Both the position numbers and the translations under genes were made by a program. From contig QHZD01000028.1 of NCBI GenBank assembly GCA_003225315.1, positions 157,917 to 220,220 on the forward strand: a stretch of DNA of 62,304 nt. The letters are read 5' to 3'. Origin of the DNA: Acidobacteriota bacterium (lineage in GTDB: Bacteria; Acidobacteriota; Terriglobia; Acidiferrales; UBA7541). The notes beneath the pieces were generated by a model that ran no database searches, was not told the origin of the DNA, and was given only the letters and a program-made list of their open reading frames with translations. Shown in pieces: positions 34,721-44,014 of the stretch. The first letter of the stretch is position 1; each line of letters opens with the position of its first letter.

Positions 34721-36451
34721 GTGAGCGACTCTTTGCCCAAACCGCGCAGCCGGGCTCTAGTTGATGGCGCAAACCGCGCGGGCGCGCGCGCCATGCTTCG
34801 CGCCTGCGGCCTCCAAGATGATGACTTCAAAAAGCCGCTCATCGGTGTGGCGAATACCTGGATCGAGATTGGTCCCTGCAACTATCACCTCCGCGAACTC
34901 GCGCAGCACGTAAAAGAGGGCATTCGCGCCGCTGGCGGAACGCCTCTGGAGTTCAACACGGTCTCCATTTCCGACGGCATCACCATGGGCACGGAAGGCA
35001 TGCGCGCATCCCTTGTGAGCCGCGAAGTCATCGCCGATTCCATCGAACTTGTTACCCGCGGAAATCTCTTCGATGCGCTGGTTGTTCTTGTTGGCTGCGA
35101 CAAGACGATTCCGGGCGGCATCATGGCCCTGGCCCGGTTGAATATTCCGGGGCTCATTCTATATGGCGGCTCCATTGCCCCTGGTCAGTTTGAGGGCCAC
35201 GCCGTCACGATTCAGGACGTCTATGAAGCCATAGGCAAACACGCGCGCGGCGGAATGACAGATGCTCAGCTCAAGTCTCTTGAGGTTTCCGCTTGTCCGG
35301 GAGCTGGCGCCTGCGGCGGACAGTTCACTGCGAACACCATGGCGATGGTCTGCGAATTCCTGGGGATTGCGCCCATGGGACTCTCCAGCGTTCCAGCGAC
35401 AAATGCGGGAAAAGCCGCCGCTGGTTATCGCGCGGGCGAGTTTGTGCTCGAACTTCTCCGCCGCGACTTCACTCCTTCAAAGATCATCACCAAAGCGGCG
35501 ATTGAAAACGCCATCACCGGAGTTGCCGCAACCGGCGGCTCGACAAATTCTGTGCTGCATCTTCTGGCCATCGCCAACGAAGCGAAAATCCCGCTCTCCA
35601 TTGACGATTTCGACCGTATCAGTTCGCGCGTGCCGATCATCGCCGATCTCAAACCTGGAGGACGTTTTGTCGCAACCGATCTCTACGCGGCAGGCGGCAC
35701 TGCGCTCGTCGCAAAGCGCTTGCTTGAAGCTGGATTGCTCCGCGGAGATGCCATCACCGTTACGGGAAGTACTCTTGCCGAAGAAGCAGCCAAAGCTAAG
35801 GAAACGCCGTCGCAAGAAGTCGTACGCAAACTCAACGCGCCCCTCAAGCCCACTGGTGGCCTCGTTATCTTGAAGGGAAATATCGCTCCCGAGGGCTGCG
35901 TGATTAAGGTGGCGGGTCACAATTTGCAGAGTTTCCGCGGTCCCGCACGAGTGTTCGACAACGAAGAAGCGGCCTTCGCCGCCGTCGAGCAAGGCGCCAT
36001 CAAGGCTGGCGACGTAATCGTCATTCGCTATGAGGGACCGAAAGGCGGCCCTGGCATGCGCGAAATGCTCGCGGTGACCGCCGCGCTGGTCGGCGCCGGT
36101 CTGGGTGATTCCGTTGCATTGCTCACGGACGGGCGATTTTCCGGGGCCACGCATGGTCTCATGGCCGGCCACGTCGCTCCCGAGGCCGCCAATGGCGGTC
36201 CCATCGCAGCTATCGCCGACGGCGACACCATTATCTTCGACATCCCCAAGCGCCAACTGACCTTGGATCTAAGCGCGGCGGAGATTCAGAAACGTCTTGC
36301 CACGTGGAGACCGCCGCAACCGCGCTTTACGAGCGGGGTCATGGCCAAGTACGCATTGCTTGTTTCTTCTTCGTCTCTTGGCGCGGTTACCGCCGTGCCC
36401 GCCGCTTTTTCGGTGCCAGCCGCGTCTGGCTCGTTTGCGAGGACTTCATGA
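34721..36451 (+). CDS. ilvD: Dihydroxy-acid dehydratase
   Basis: About 576 residues. It catalyses dehydration of 2,3-dihydroxy-isovalerate/3-methylvalerate, the third step of Val/Ile synthesis. Iron-sulfur cysteines are in [17 protein letters not shown] and [34 protein letters not shown] marks the C-terminal domain. I prefer GTG 34721, seven bases after AAAGGA. ATG 34694 has GGGAG too close, and the longer frame begins inside the terminator T-tract. The C-terminus carries roughly 20 extra residues ([19 protein letters not shown]) beyond the family's usual end, running into a four-base overlap with ilvB. First structural gene of the attenuated operon. Confidence 0.95.
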   Translation: MSDSLPKPRSRALVDGANRAGARAMLRACGLQDDDFKKPLIGVANTWIEIGPCNYHLRELAQHVKEGIRAAGGTPLEFNTVSISDGITMGTEGMRASLVSREVIADSIELVTRGNLFDALVVLVGCDKTIPGGIMALARLNIPGLILYGGSIAPGQFEGHAVTIQDVYEAIGKHARGGMTDAQLKSLEVSACPGAGACGGQFTANTMAMVCEFLGIAPMGLSSVPATNAGKAAAGYRAGEFVLELLRRDFTPSKIITKAAIENAITGVAATGGSTNSVLHLLAIANEAKIPLSIDDFDRISSRVPIIADLKPGGRFVATDLYAAGGTALVAKRLLEAGLLRGDAITVTGSTLAEEAAKAKETPSQEVVRKLNAPLKPTGGLVILKGNIAPEGCVIKVAGHNLQSFRGPARVFDNEEAAFAAVEQGAIKAGDVIVIRYEGPKGGPGMREMLAVTAALVGAGLGDSVALLTDGRFSGATHGLMAGHVAPEAANGGPIAAIADGDTIIFDIPKRQLTLDLSAAEIQKRLATWRPPQPRFTSGVMAKYALLVSSSSLGAVTAVPAAFSVPAASGSFARTS

Positions 36452-38160
36452 AGCTTACCGGTGCAGAAACTCTTTGCGAATCGCTCACGCGTCTCGGTGT
36501 GCGCGAGATTTTCGGGTATCCCGGCGGCGCGATTCTGCCGGTCTATGACGCACTCGGCAAATCGAAGCTGCATCACGTCCTGGTGCGCCACGAACAAGGC
36601 GCTACGCACATGGCCGATGGCTATGCGCGCGCCAGCGGCGGAATCGGCGTGGCCATGGCTACATCCGGTCCCGGCGCAACGAACATGGTTACCGGCATCG
36701 CTACCGCCATGATGGACTCCTCCCCGGTCGTCTGCATTACGGGCCAAGTCAGCAGCAAAGTCCTGGGCTCAGACGCCTTTCAGGAGATCGATATCACGGG
36801 CATCACCATGCCCATCACCAAACACAACGTGGTGATTACGAAGGCGGAGGACATTGCCCGCACCATTCGTGAAGCCTTCTTGATCGCCAACAGCGGTCGT
36901 CCTGGCCCCGTGCTTGTCGACATCACCAAAGACGCGCAGCAAGCTTCCGCTGAATTCAATTGGGAAGCGTCCGAGCCAAAACTTCCGCCGAAACGCCTGC
37001 GCAACAATCACGATCAGGCTGAATTCGACCGCGCCGTCGAAATGTTGAACACTGCCAAGCGCCCCATCATTCTCGCCGGCCACGGCATCATGGTTTCCGG
37101 CGCGATGCGCGCCTTTGAGCAGTTTGTCCGCGCCGGCAATTATCCCGTCGCCATGACGCTCCTCGGCATCGGCTGCTTCCCTGCCAACGATCCACTGAAC
37201 CTTGGCATGATGGGCATGCATGGCGAAGCTTGGGTGAATAACGCGATTCAGGAAGCCGACCTGCTTATTGCCGTCGGCATGCGTTTTGACGACCGCGTCA
37301 CCGGAGACTTGCGCACCTACGCCAAGAGCGCCCGCAAGATCCACATTGAAATTGACCGCGCCGAAATCAACAAGAACGTAAAAGTCGATGCCGCCCTGGT
37401 CGGCGACGCGCGCGAGGTACTCGAAAAACTTACGCCTCACATTCAGACCCGCGACCACGGCACGTGGATTCGCCATATCACCGAACTGAAGGGCGATTCC
37501 GCGGTGCGCGATATCCAGAGCTTGCCTGACAACGGCCACCTTTACGCCGCGCATGTCATCAACGACATCTGGAAAGAAACGCGCGGCGAGGCCATCGTCG
37601 TCACCGACGTCGGCCAGCATCAGATGTGGGAAGCGCAGTATTACCATCACAATCAGCCCCGTACGCTGATTACTTCGGGCGGACTCGGCACCATGGGCTT
37701 TGCTCTTCCTGCCGCCATCGGCGCGAAGTTCGCGAAACCCGGCTCCGAAGTCTGGGTCGTTGTGGGTGACGGCGGATTCCAGATGACCATGAGCGAGCTG
37801 GCTACCATCGTCCAGGAAAAGATCAGCATCAAGATTGCTATCATCAACAACGGCTATCTCGGCATGGTCCGCCAGTGGCAGGAGTTTTTCTATGACAAGC
37901 GCTACGTGGCTACTCCGCTGGTCGCGCCGGATTTTGCCGCGCTCGCCAATGCCTTCGGCATCCGCGGGGAGCGCATCACCAAGCGCGCAGAAGTCGTGCC
38001 AATCATCCGCTCCGCGCGCGAATCGAACGAAACCGTGCTGATCGATTTCCGCGTCGAGCAGGAAGATTCCGTATATCCCATGGTTGCCGCGGGCGCTTCC
38101 CTGAGCGATATGATTCGCCGCCCGAACAATCCGCTTGTCGAGACGGCGACAGAGCCATAG
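36448..38160 (+). CDS. ilvB: Acetolactate synthase large subunit
   Basis: 570 residues from ATG 36448; the open frame further upstream lies inside ilvD and is rejected. This thiamine-diphosphate enzyme condenses pyruvate with pyruvate or 2-oxobutyrate. Seen: [15 protein letters not shown] and [16 protein letters not shown] with the catalytic Glu, the central FAD-binding domain ([20 protein letters not shown]), and the ThDP/Mg motif [15 protein letters not shown]...[12 protein letters not shown]. The start overlaps the ilvD stop and the regulatory subunit follows after 15 bases, so expression is coupled. Confidence 0.96.
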   Translation: MKLTGAETLCESLTRLGVREIFGYPGGAILPVYDALGKSKLHHVLVRHEQGATHMADGYARASGGIGVAMATSGPGATNMVTGIATAMMDSSPVVCITGQVSSKVLGSDAFQEIDITGITMPITKHNVVITKAEDIARTIREAFLIANSGRPGPVLVDITKDAQQASAEFNWEASEPKLPPKRLRNNHDQAEFDRAVEMLNTAKRPIILAGHGIMVSGAMRAFEQFVRAGNYPVAMTLLGIGCFPANDPLNLGMMGMHGEAWVNNAIQEADLLIAVGMRFDDRVTGDLRTYAKSARKIHIEIDRAEINKNVKVDAALVGDAREVLEKLTPHIQTRDHGTWIRHITELKGDSAVRDIQSLPDNGHLYAAHVINDIWKETRGEAIVVTDVGQHQMWEAQYYHHNQPRTLITSGGLGTMGFALPAAIGAKFAKPGSEVWVVVGDGGFQMTMSELATIVQEKISIKIAIINNGYLGMVRQWQEFFYDKRYVATPLVAPDFAALANAFGIRGERITKRAEVVPIIRSARESNETVLIDFRVEQEDSVYPMVAAGASLSDMIRRPNNPLVETATEP

Positions 38161-38175
38161 GAGCAACAGAAGAAC

Positions 38176-38715
38176 ATGCAAACACTTGTCGCCTACGTCG
38201 AAAACAAGCCCGGCGTGCTCAATCGCGTCGCTTCCCTGGCGCGGCGTCTGGCCATCAATATTGACTCGCTCACGGTGGGTCCAACGGAGAATGAAGAAAT
38301 CGCCCGCATGACCATCGTGGCTCATACCGATGAACGGGGCGCGCATCGCCTCGAAGCCAGCCTCGAAAAACTCGTCGATGTTCTGCTCGCGGAGAATATC
38401 TCGACTCGCGCGCTCCTTGAGCGGGACCTGGCCCTAATCAAGGTTTCTGCCGACCAGCAGAATCGTCCGCATCTGATGGAATTGATCAAGGTTTTTCGCG
38501 CGCGGGTCGTCGATGTCGCCCCGGAATCACTCATCATTGAAGTTTCTGGCACTGTCGACAAGATTGATGGCTTGCTCGAAGTCCTTAGGCCTTTTGGCGT
38601 ACTGGAGATGGCCCGCACCGGCCGGATTTCCATGACCCGCGGCGGCGATTTGTTGCAACCACCGCCCGCCACACAATCCGAATCGCTCGAAACAGCGGAG
38701 GCGAAGTCAAAGTAG
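38176..38715 (+). CDS. ilvN: Acetolactate synthase small regulatory subunit
   Basis: 179 residues with an N-terminal ACT domain ([22 protein letters not shown], about 2-75) that binds valine for feedback inhibition. The ALS_ss C-terminal domain has [17 protein letters not shown] and [25 protein letters not shown]. It associates with the upstream large subunit, restoring activity and Val sensitivity. The last 20 residues are a low-complexity tail. Gene order ilvB-ilvN-ilvC is the usual one. Confidence 0.95.
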   Translation: MQTLVAYVENKPGVLNRVASLARRLAINIDSLTVGPTENEEIARMTIVAHTDERGAHRLEASLEKLVDVLLAENISTRALLERDLALIKVSADQQNRPHLMELIKVFRARVVDVAPESLIIEVSGTVDKIDGLLEVLRPFGVLEMARTGRISMTRGGDLLQPPPATQSESLETAEAKSK

Positions 38716-38735
38716 GACAGGCATTCCTGCCTGTC
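38716..38735 (+). terminator. Hairpin between ilvN and ilvC
   Basis: GACAGGCA-TTCC-TGCCTGTC is a perfect eight-base stem starting right at the ilvN stop and followed by TTCTGT. It may be a partial terminator, an mRNA-processing element lowering ilvC coupling, or a dispersed palindromic repeat. Confidence 0.4.
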
Positions 38736-38825
38736 TTCTGTGAGTGCTGGCGCACACTAACAGGCATCAAAGTACTTCCAAAATATATCGTCTTACGACC
38801 ACAAACGGGTCACGAGAGGAAGCAA

Positions 38826-39863
38826 ATGGCAAATCTCTACTACGACAATTCCGCTGACATTTCACTGATTCAGGCCAAACAAGTCGCCATCATCGGTTAC
38901 GGCTCGCAAGGGCATGCACACGTCCTCAATCTCCGCGATAGCGGCGTTTCCGTCCGCGTCGGCCTCCATGAAGGGAGCGCCTCACGCGCCAAAGCAGAAA
39001 AGGCAGGCTTGACCGTCAATACTCCCGCGGAAGCCGCTGCCTGGGCCGACGTCATCATGATTCTGGTTCCGGACACCAAGCAGCCGAAGCTGTATCGCGA
39101 TGCCATCGAGCCCAATCTCAAGCCCGGCAAGACACTGATGTTCGCGCACGGCTTCAACATTCGTTTCGGCACGATCAAGCCGCCCGCAGCCGTCGATGTC
39201 TCCATGATCGCTCCGAAAGCACCGGGCCATCGCGTTCGCGAAGTTTTTACTGAGGGCGGCGGCACACCCGCGCTCCTGGCGGTCGAACAGGATGGCAGCG
39301 GCTCAGCGAAAGCTCTCGCTCTCGCCTACGCAAAAGGACTCGGCTGCACGCGCGCCGGCGTTCTGGAGACGACTTTTACCGAAGAGACCGAGACCGATCT
39401 CTTTGGCGAGCAGGCCGTACTTTGCGGCGGCGTAAGTGAATTGATCAAGGCGGGCTTCGAGACCCTCACGGAAGCGGGCTACCAACCCGAAGTCGCCTAT
39501 TTCGAATGCCTCCACGAGCTCAAGCTCATCGTTGACCTGATTTACCGCGGCGGCCTCAGCTATATGCGCTACTCCGTCAGCGATACGGCCGAACAGGGCG
39601 ATTATTCCGCCGGGCCGCGCATTATCACCAAACAGACCCGCGAAGAGATGCGTAAGATCCTCGCTGAGATACGCAACGGCACTTTCGCAAAGGCCTGGAT
39701 CGCCGAGAATGAAAAAGGATGCCCCAACTTTCTCGCCACGCGCCAGCGAGAACAGCAGAACCCCATCGAGCAACTCGGACCCAAGCTTCGCGCCATGATG
39801 CCCTTCCTTCAGCCGGTGATCGCGCCCGGACTCGAGAGCAAAGCGGCCGCCTCCAAAAAATAG
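38826..39863 (+). CDS. ilvC: Ketol-acid reductoisomerase, class I
   Basis: 345 residues, the usual class I length. It isomerises and reduces acetolactate or acetohydroxybutyrate. The Rossmann motif [17 protein letters not shown] is at about 24-40. The cofactor loop [13 protein letters not shown] has the Ser pattern of NADPH users. Metal and catalytic residues lie in the knotted domain ([22 protein letters not shown] and [18 protein letters not shown]). GAGAGGAAGCAA precedes the ATG. It is last in the attenuated ilvDBNC operon; ilvE and leu genes are not in the window. Confidence 0.97.
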   Translation: MANLYYDNSADISLIQAKQVAIIGYGSQGHAHVLNLRDSGVSVRVGLHEGSASRAKAEKAGLTVNTPAEAAAWADVIMILVPDTKQPKLYRDAIEPNLKPGKTLMFAHGFNIRFGTIKPPAAVDVSMIAPKAPGHRVREVFTEGGGTPALLAVEQDGSGSAKALALAYAKGLGCTRAGVLETTFTEETETDLFGEQAVLCGGVSELIKAGFETLTEAGYQPEVAYFECLHELKLIVDLIYRGGLSYMRYSVSDTAEQGDYSAGPRIITKQTREEMRKILAEIRNGTFAKAWIAENEKGCPNFLATRQREQQNPIEQLGPKLRAMMPFLQPVIAPGLESKAAASKK

Positions 39864-40002
39864 TGTTCCGACGGGTTGTCCGTGCATCGTTGACCCGACT
39901 CTCGAAACCTCATCCCACTATTCGGGCCTCATCTCTTCCGGACTCGGATATGATGTCGTCTCAATATGATTGGACGTTAAACCCCGAAAAGGAACCATTT
40001 GC

Positions 40003-43000
40003 GTGCCTTTTGACCGGAATCAACCCTTGCCTTTTTCGAATCAATCTCAACGTTTTCACATTAGCCGCCCTACAGAAACTTCCACAGCTCTTGCAGTGCT
40101 TCTTTTAGTTTTGACTTTGCTCTTGCAGCCGCCAGCCCGTGCGCAATCCGAGCCCACTCTGGCTGAACGCATCCAGAACGTCATCAGCCGTCCCGAATTT
40201 GCTCACGCCAACTTCGGCATCGAGTTCTATTCTCTCGACACCGGCAAAGTGGTCTATGCCTTGAACTCTGACAAATTGTTCGTGCCCGCTTCAACCACGA
40301 AAATCCTCACCGAAGGTACCCTCCTTGCGACACTTGGCGCAGGCTACCGCTTTCATACTCGCGTCTACCGCACTGGCCCAACCGACAAGCACGGCACACT
40401 TAAAGGCGATCTAATCCTCGTCGCCAGCGGCGATCCGAATCTTTCGAACCGCATTCAACCTGACGGCACTCTCGCCTTTGTAGACGAAGACCATTCTTAC
40501 CAGGGCCCTGCTCTTCCCGGCGATCCTCTCTCAGTCATCAAACAACTTGCGAAAGACGTCGCTGCCAAGGGCATTCACAAGATCGAAGGGCGTGTGCTGG
40601 TGGACACGACGCTTTTTCCGGACGGCCCTCGGGAGGGAGGCACGAACGTCGTGATGTCCTCCATCATGGTCAATGACAATGTCATCGATCTCATCGGCTC
40701 CCCCGGCGCGAAAATAGGAGATCCTGCCGATCTCAAGTCTTCGCCTCAGACTTCCTACATCAAATTCGTGAATCACTTGCTCACCTCTCCCGCCGGCACG
40801 CGGCCGATGTTTGAGTCGCCCGATTTCGCCACAAATCCGGACGGTTCCGTCTCGGTTACTTTATCGGGTAGCTTGCCGGTCGGGATCGCGCCTCAACCAG
40901 CGACCATTGCGGTGCCCTCTCCAACAAAGTTTGCAGAGACTGTCTTCCGCGAAGCGCTGTCAGCCGCAAGCATTCAAATCAAAAATAGCCCTGGGCCCAG
41001 CGTCAGTGATTTTTCTCCCTACACGCGTTTCTATACGGCTGAGAATCAGGTAGCCGAGCACGTTTCTCCTCCCCTCTCGGAAGAAATCAAGGTTACCCTC
41101 AAGGTCAGCCAAAATCTGCACGCCGGCATGGGGCCGTATCTCCTCGGCGCTCTCGCTGGGAAAGACATGAAGAGCCCGCTCGATGCTGGCTTCAAGATCG
41201 AGCATGACTTTCTCCAATCATCCAAGCTCGATCTGTCCGGTGCCGCGCAGGGCGATGGAGCCGGAGGCGATTGGGCCGACCTTTTCAGCCCCGACTTCAT
41301 GGTCCACTACCTCACCTATTGGGCGACGCGTCCTGACTATCAGGTTTTTTTCCAGGCGCTTCCAGTTCTCGGCAAAGACGGTACACTCGCGAAAATTCAG
41401 ACCAATTCGCCGGGCGCAGGTCATGTCTTCGCAAAAACCGGCACGTTTGGCTCCGAAGACAAACTTGGCGGCAAAATGATGCTCAACGGCAAAGGCCTCG
41501 CCGGTTACGTCCTCACAAAGGATGGGAAGAAGCTGGCCTTTGCCGCTTACGTCAATCACGTTTCGCTCAATCCTGATCCCGAAGCTGCGCAGCAGGTGGC
41601 CGGTCAAGCACTGGGAGAAATCGCGGCTGCGGCTTACGACGCGAATCTGGATACCTCCGCGAATGCCGGCGAATACGATCTCCTCATTCGCAACGGCCAT
41701 GTCATCGACGGCACGGGTAATCCCTGGTTCGCCGCGGATGTTGCTGTCAGCGGTGATCGCGTTGCGGCTATCGGCGATTTGCGTGAAGCCCATGCCAAGC
41801 GCGAAATCGATGCGAAGGGCCGCATTGTCGCTCCTGGCTTTATTGATATGCTCGGCCAGTCGGAAGTGTCGCTTCTCCTCGACAATCGTTCGCTGAGCAA
41901 ACTTTCCCAGGGAATCACCACGGAAATTACCGGCGAAGGCGGGTCCATCGCTCCGGAAAATGAAAAAACCATCGCGCCTCAGAAACCGTTTCTCGACAAG
42001 TACAAGCTCACGATCGATTGGACCACGCTCGACGGCTATTTCCGCCGCCTCGAAAAGCAAGGCACACCACTCAATATCGGCACTTACGTCGGCTCAGCGC
42101 AAGTCCGCGAGGCGGTGATTGGCGATGATGATCGTGCTCCTACGCCTGCCGAACTTGAGCAAATGAAATCCCTCGTCGAGCAGGCTATGAAAGATGGGGC
42201 TCTCGGTGTTTCCAGCGCCCTCATCTATCCGCCGAACATTTACGCGAAGACCGACGAGCTCATCGCGCTTGCGAAAGTTGCCTCAAAATACGGCGGCCTT
42301 TATGCCACGCACATGCGCAGCGAAGGCGCTTCGGAAGTGTCCGCGCTTGCCGAAGCCATTCGAATCGGCCGCGAAGCCAATTTGCCAGTTGAGATTTTTC
42401 ACCTTAAAGTGAGCGGCAAGCCTCGCTGGGGCGGCATGAAGAACGTTGTCGCAGCCATTCAGCTCGCTCGCGATTCCGGCCTCGACATTGCCGCGGACAT
42501 GTATCCCTACACTGCCGGCGCTACGGCGCTGGCTTCGTCTCTTCCGCCGTGGGTCGCCGATGGCGGCGTCCAGAAATTGCTCGAGCGCCTGAAAGACCGG
42601 ACCATACGCGTGCGCGTTAAGAAGGATTTGGCCGGGGATCATCCTGATTGGGAAAATCTTTTTTACGATTGCGGCGGCGCAGCAGGAATTCTTGTCGCCT
42701 CTGCCGAGAATCCCGATCTCAAGCAATTCGCCGGAAAAACACTGGACGACGTTGCCAGGACATGGAAGAAATCCCCGGAAGACACTCTCATGGATTTCGT
42801 CCTAGCCGATAACGCGCAATCCGGGGCGATCTATTTCATGGCCAGCGAAGAAGACCTCCGCACTGGTCTTAGCCAGCCTTGGACTAGCATCGGTCTCGAC
42901 GCCGGCGAAATGTCTCTTGACGGACCCACTTACGAACCGCACACGCATCCGCGGGCAATGGGCTCCGTGCCGCGCTTCCTAGGGCATTATGTCCGCGGCG

Positions 43001-43290
43001 AGCATCTCATGCCCTTGGAAGCGGCGATTCGAAAGATCACTTCGCTTCCCGCTCAGCGCGAACACCTCGAAGGCCGCGGCCTCCTCAAGCCCGGCTACTT
43101 CGCCGACATCAGCATCTTCGACGCCGCAACCATCATCGACCATGCCACGTTCACGAAACCCGATCAGCTCTCCGAGGGCATCGACTACACCATCGTCAAC
43201 GGGCAGGTCGAATACGATCAGGGAAAATTGACAGGTACGACAGCCGGCCGCGTTTTGCGCGGCCGTGGGTGGCAAGCAGCGACCAACTGA
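40003..43290 (+). CDS. DD-carboxypeptidase (PBP4/DacB) fused to D-aminoacylase
   Basis: About 1095 residues from GTG 40003, nine bases after AAAAGGA; a TTG at 39970 is less likely. A signal or anchor (ALAVLLLVLTLLLQPPARAQ) leads into an S13 peptidase with SxxK at 97-100 (PASTTK), SQN at 369-371 and KTG at 478-480, a complete penicillin-binding active site. From about 557 an amidohydrolase/D-aminoacylase domain follows (YDLLIRNGHVIDGTGNPW), with His770 (ATHMRSEG) and His800 (FHLKVSG). The first metal motif is altered: PGFIDMLGQSE instead of HxH. The fusion suggests coupled cell-wall D-amino-acid release and deacylation in the periplasm. Confidence 0.9.
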   Translation: MPFDRNQPLPFSNQSQRFHISRPTETSTALAVLLLVLTLLLQPPARAQSEPTLAERIQNVISRPEFAHANFGIEFYSLDTGKVVYALNSDKLFVPASTTKILTEGTLLATLGAGYRFHTRVYRTGPTDKHGTLKGDLILVASGDPNLSNRIQPDGTLAFVDEDHSYQGPALPGDPLSVIKQLAKDVAAKGIHKIEGRVLVDTTLFPDGPREGGTNVVMSSIMVNDNVIDLIGSPGAKIGDPADLKSSPQTSYIKFVNHLLTSPAGTRPMFESPDFATNPDGSVSVTLSGSLPVGIAPQPATIAVPSPTKFAETVFREALSAASIQIKNSPGPSVSDFSPYTRFYTAENQVAEHVSPPLSEEIKVTLKVSQNLHAGMGPYLLGALAGKDMKSPLDAGFKIEHDFLQSSKLDLSGAAQGDGAGGDWADLFSPDFMVHYLTYWATRPDYQVFFQALPVLGKDGTLAKIQTNSPGAGHVFAKTGTFGSEDKLGGKMMLNGKGLAGYVLTKDGKKLAFAAYVNHVSLNPDPEAAQQVAGQALGEIAAAAYDANLDTSANAGEYDLLIRNGHVIDGTGNPWFAADVAVSGDRVAAIGDLREAHAKREIDAKGRIVAPGFIDMLGQSEVSLLLDNRSLSKLSQGITTEITGEGGSIAPENEKTIAPQKPFLDKYKLTIDWTTLDGYFRRLEKQGTPLNIGTYVGSAQVREAVIGDDDRAPTPAELEQMKSLVEQAMKDGALGVSSALIYPPNIYAKTDELIALAKVASKYGGLYATHMRSEGASEVSALAEAIRIGREANLPVEIFHLKVSGKPRWGGMKNVVAAIQLARDSGLDIAADMYPYTAGATALASSLPPWVADGGVQKLLERLKDRTIRVRVKKDLAGDHPDWENLFYDCGGAAGILVASAENPDLKQFAGKTLDDVARTWKKSPEDTLMDFVLADNAQSGAIYFMASEEDLRTGLSQPWTSIGLDAGEMSLDGPTYEPHTHPRAMGSVPRFLGHYVRGEHLMPLEAAIRKITSLPAQREHLEGRGLLKPGYFADISIFDAATIIDHATFTKPDQLSEGIDYTIVNGQVEYDQGKLTGTTAGRVLRGRGWQAATN

Positions 43291-43307
43291 AACGGAGGAG
43301 GAATATC

Positions 43308-43328
43308 ACTAGTCTAAATTAGACTAGT
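43308..43328. terminator. Palindromic hairpin after the fusion gene
   Basis: ACTAGTCT-AAATT-AGACTAGT is a perfect eight-base stem, 17 bases after the stop at 43290, followed by the AT-rich TCTATTTAC. It probably terminates the fusion-gene transcript, though the T-tract is interrupted. Confidence 0.5.
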
Positions 43329-43393
43329 TCTATTTACTAAGGTTATTATAATAATTCTTTGATAAGAGCACTTAGTTCTGCGCGCAACAGGAA

Positions 43394-43780
43394 TTAGCTC
43401 AGCGCCGTTTTTCCCATCTCGGCCACGCGCCGCTCGTAAGTCATTTCCACCAGGCCGTGCTTTCCGTAATATCGCAGCACGATTTTATGGCCCGGCTCAA
43501 TCTTCGCGCGTGTCTTGATCAGGGAATCCGAAAGCTCCACCCACTGCCCGTTCACCAGATAACTTCCTTCCCAACCACGCAGTTCGAAATGTCCGTCGTT
43601 TTTTAGAATGAGCGGCGCCGCCTTGCACGGAATCACCTTCCCGCGCATCTTGGCCTGAGCGCACTGGTAGCGGCCGGAAACGTCCACAGTCTGCGCCTTG
43701 CTTTGCGGTGTAAGGAAAAGTACGAGGGCTGCAGTCGCGATACCGCGCGCCAGCGCCAAGCCAACCCGGGCATACCGCAT
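43394..43780 (-). CDS. Hypothetical secreted protein
   Basis: 128 residues from ATG 43780, which has GGAG six bases upstream; a longer frame to 43831 lacks such a site. A signal peptide (RGIATAALVLFLTPQSKAQ) is followed by a compact beta-rich domain: VSGRYQCAQAKMRGKVIPCKAAPLILKNDG has two Cys that could form a disulfide, then FELRGWEGSYLVNGQWVELS and IVLRYYGKHGLVEMTYER. The pattern suggests a small periplasmic beta-barrel such as a lipocalin-like domain, but I recognise no named family. It stands 234 bases after the gamma-glutamyltransferase stop. Confidence 0.7.
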   Translation of the reverse strand: MRYARVGLALARGIATAALVLFLTPQSKAQTVDVSGRYQCAQAKMRGKVIPCKAAPLILKNDGHFELRGWEGSYLVNGQWVELSDSLIKTRAKIEPGHKIVLRYYGKHGLVEMTYERRVAEMGKTALS

Positions 43781-44014
43781 GGGAATCTCCACTTCCAGGT
43801 CGCGTAGCTGCGGGCAGCGGTCCCTGGCCATTGGTACAGGTGCAATTCACCAACCAACGAGCTTTAGCGTAACATTTTTATTTACAATAACTTACAAGCT
43901 GGCCGTTGGGCCATGAATGTCCCCCAGGAGTAGAATTCTTCCTCTCTTATCTCCTGAAAGGAACTCTTTTGCACCTCAAAATGGGCACTTTGGCAGATAA
44001 ATCCTGCCGAAACC

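Noticed and set aside
36769-38346. 525-codon minus-strand frame
   Set aside because: Antisense shadow of ilvB and ilvN; both are unmistakable on the plus strand.
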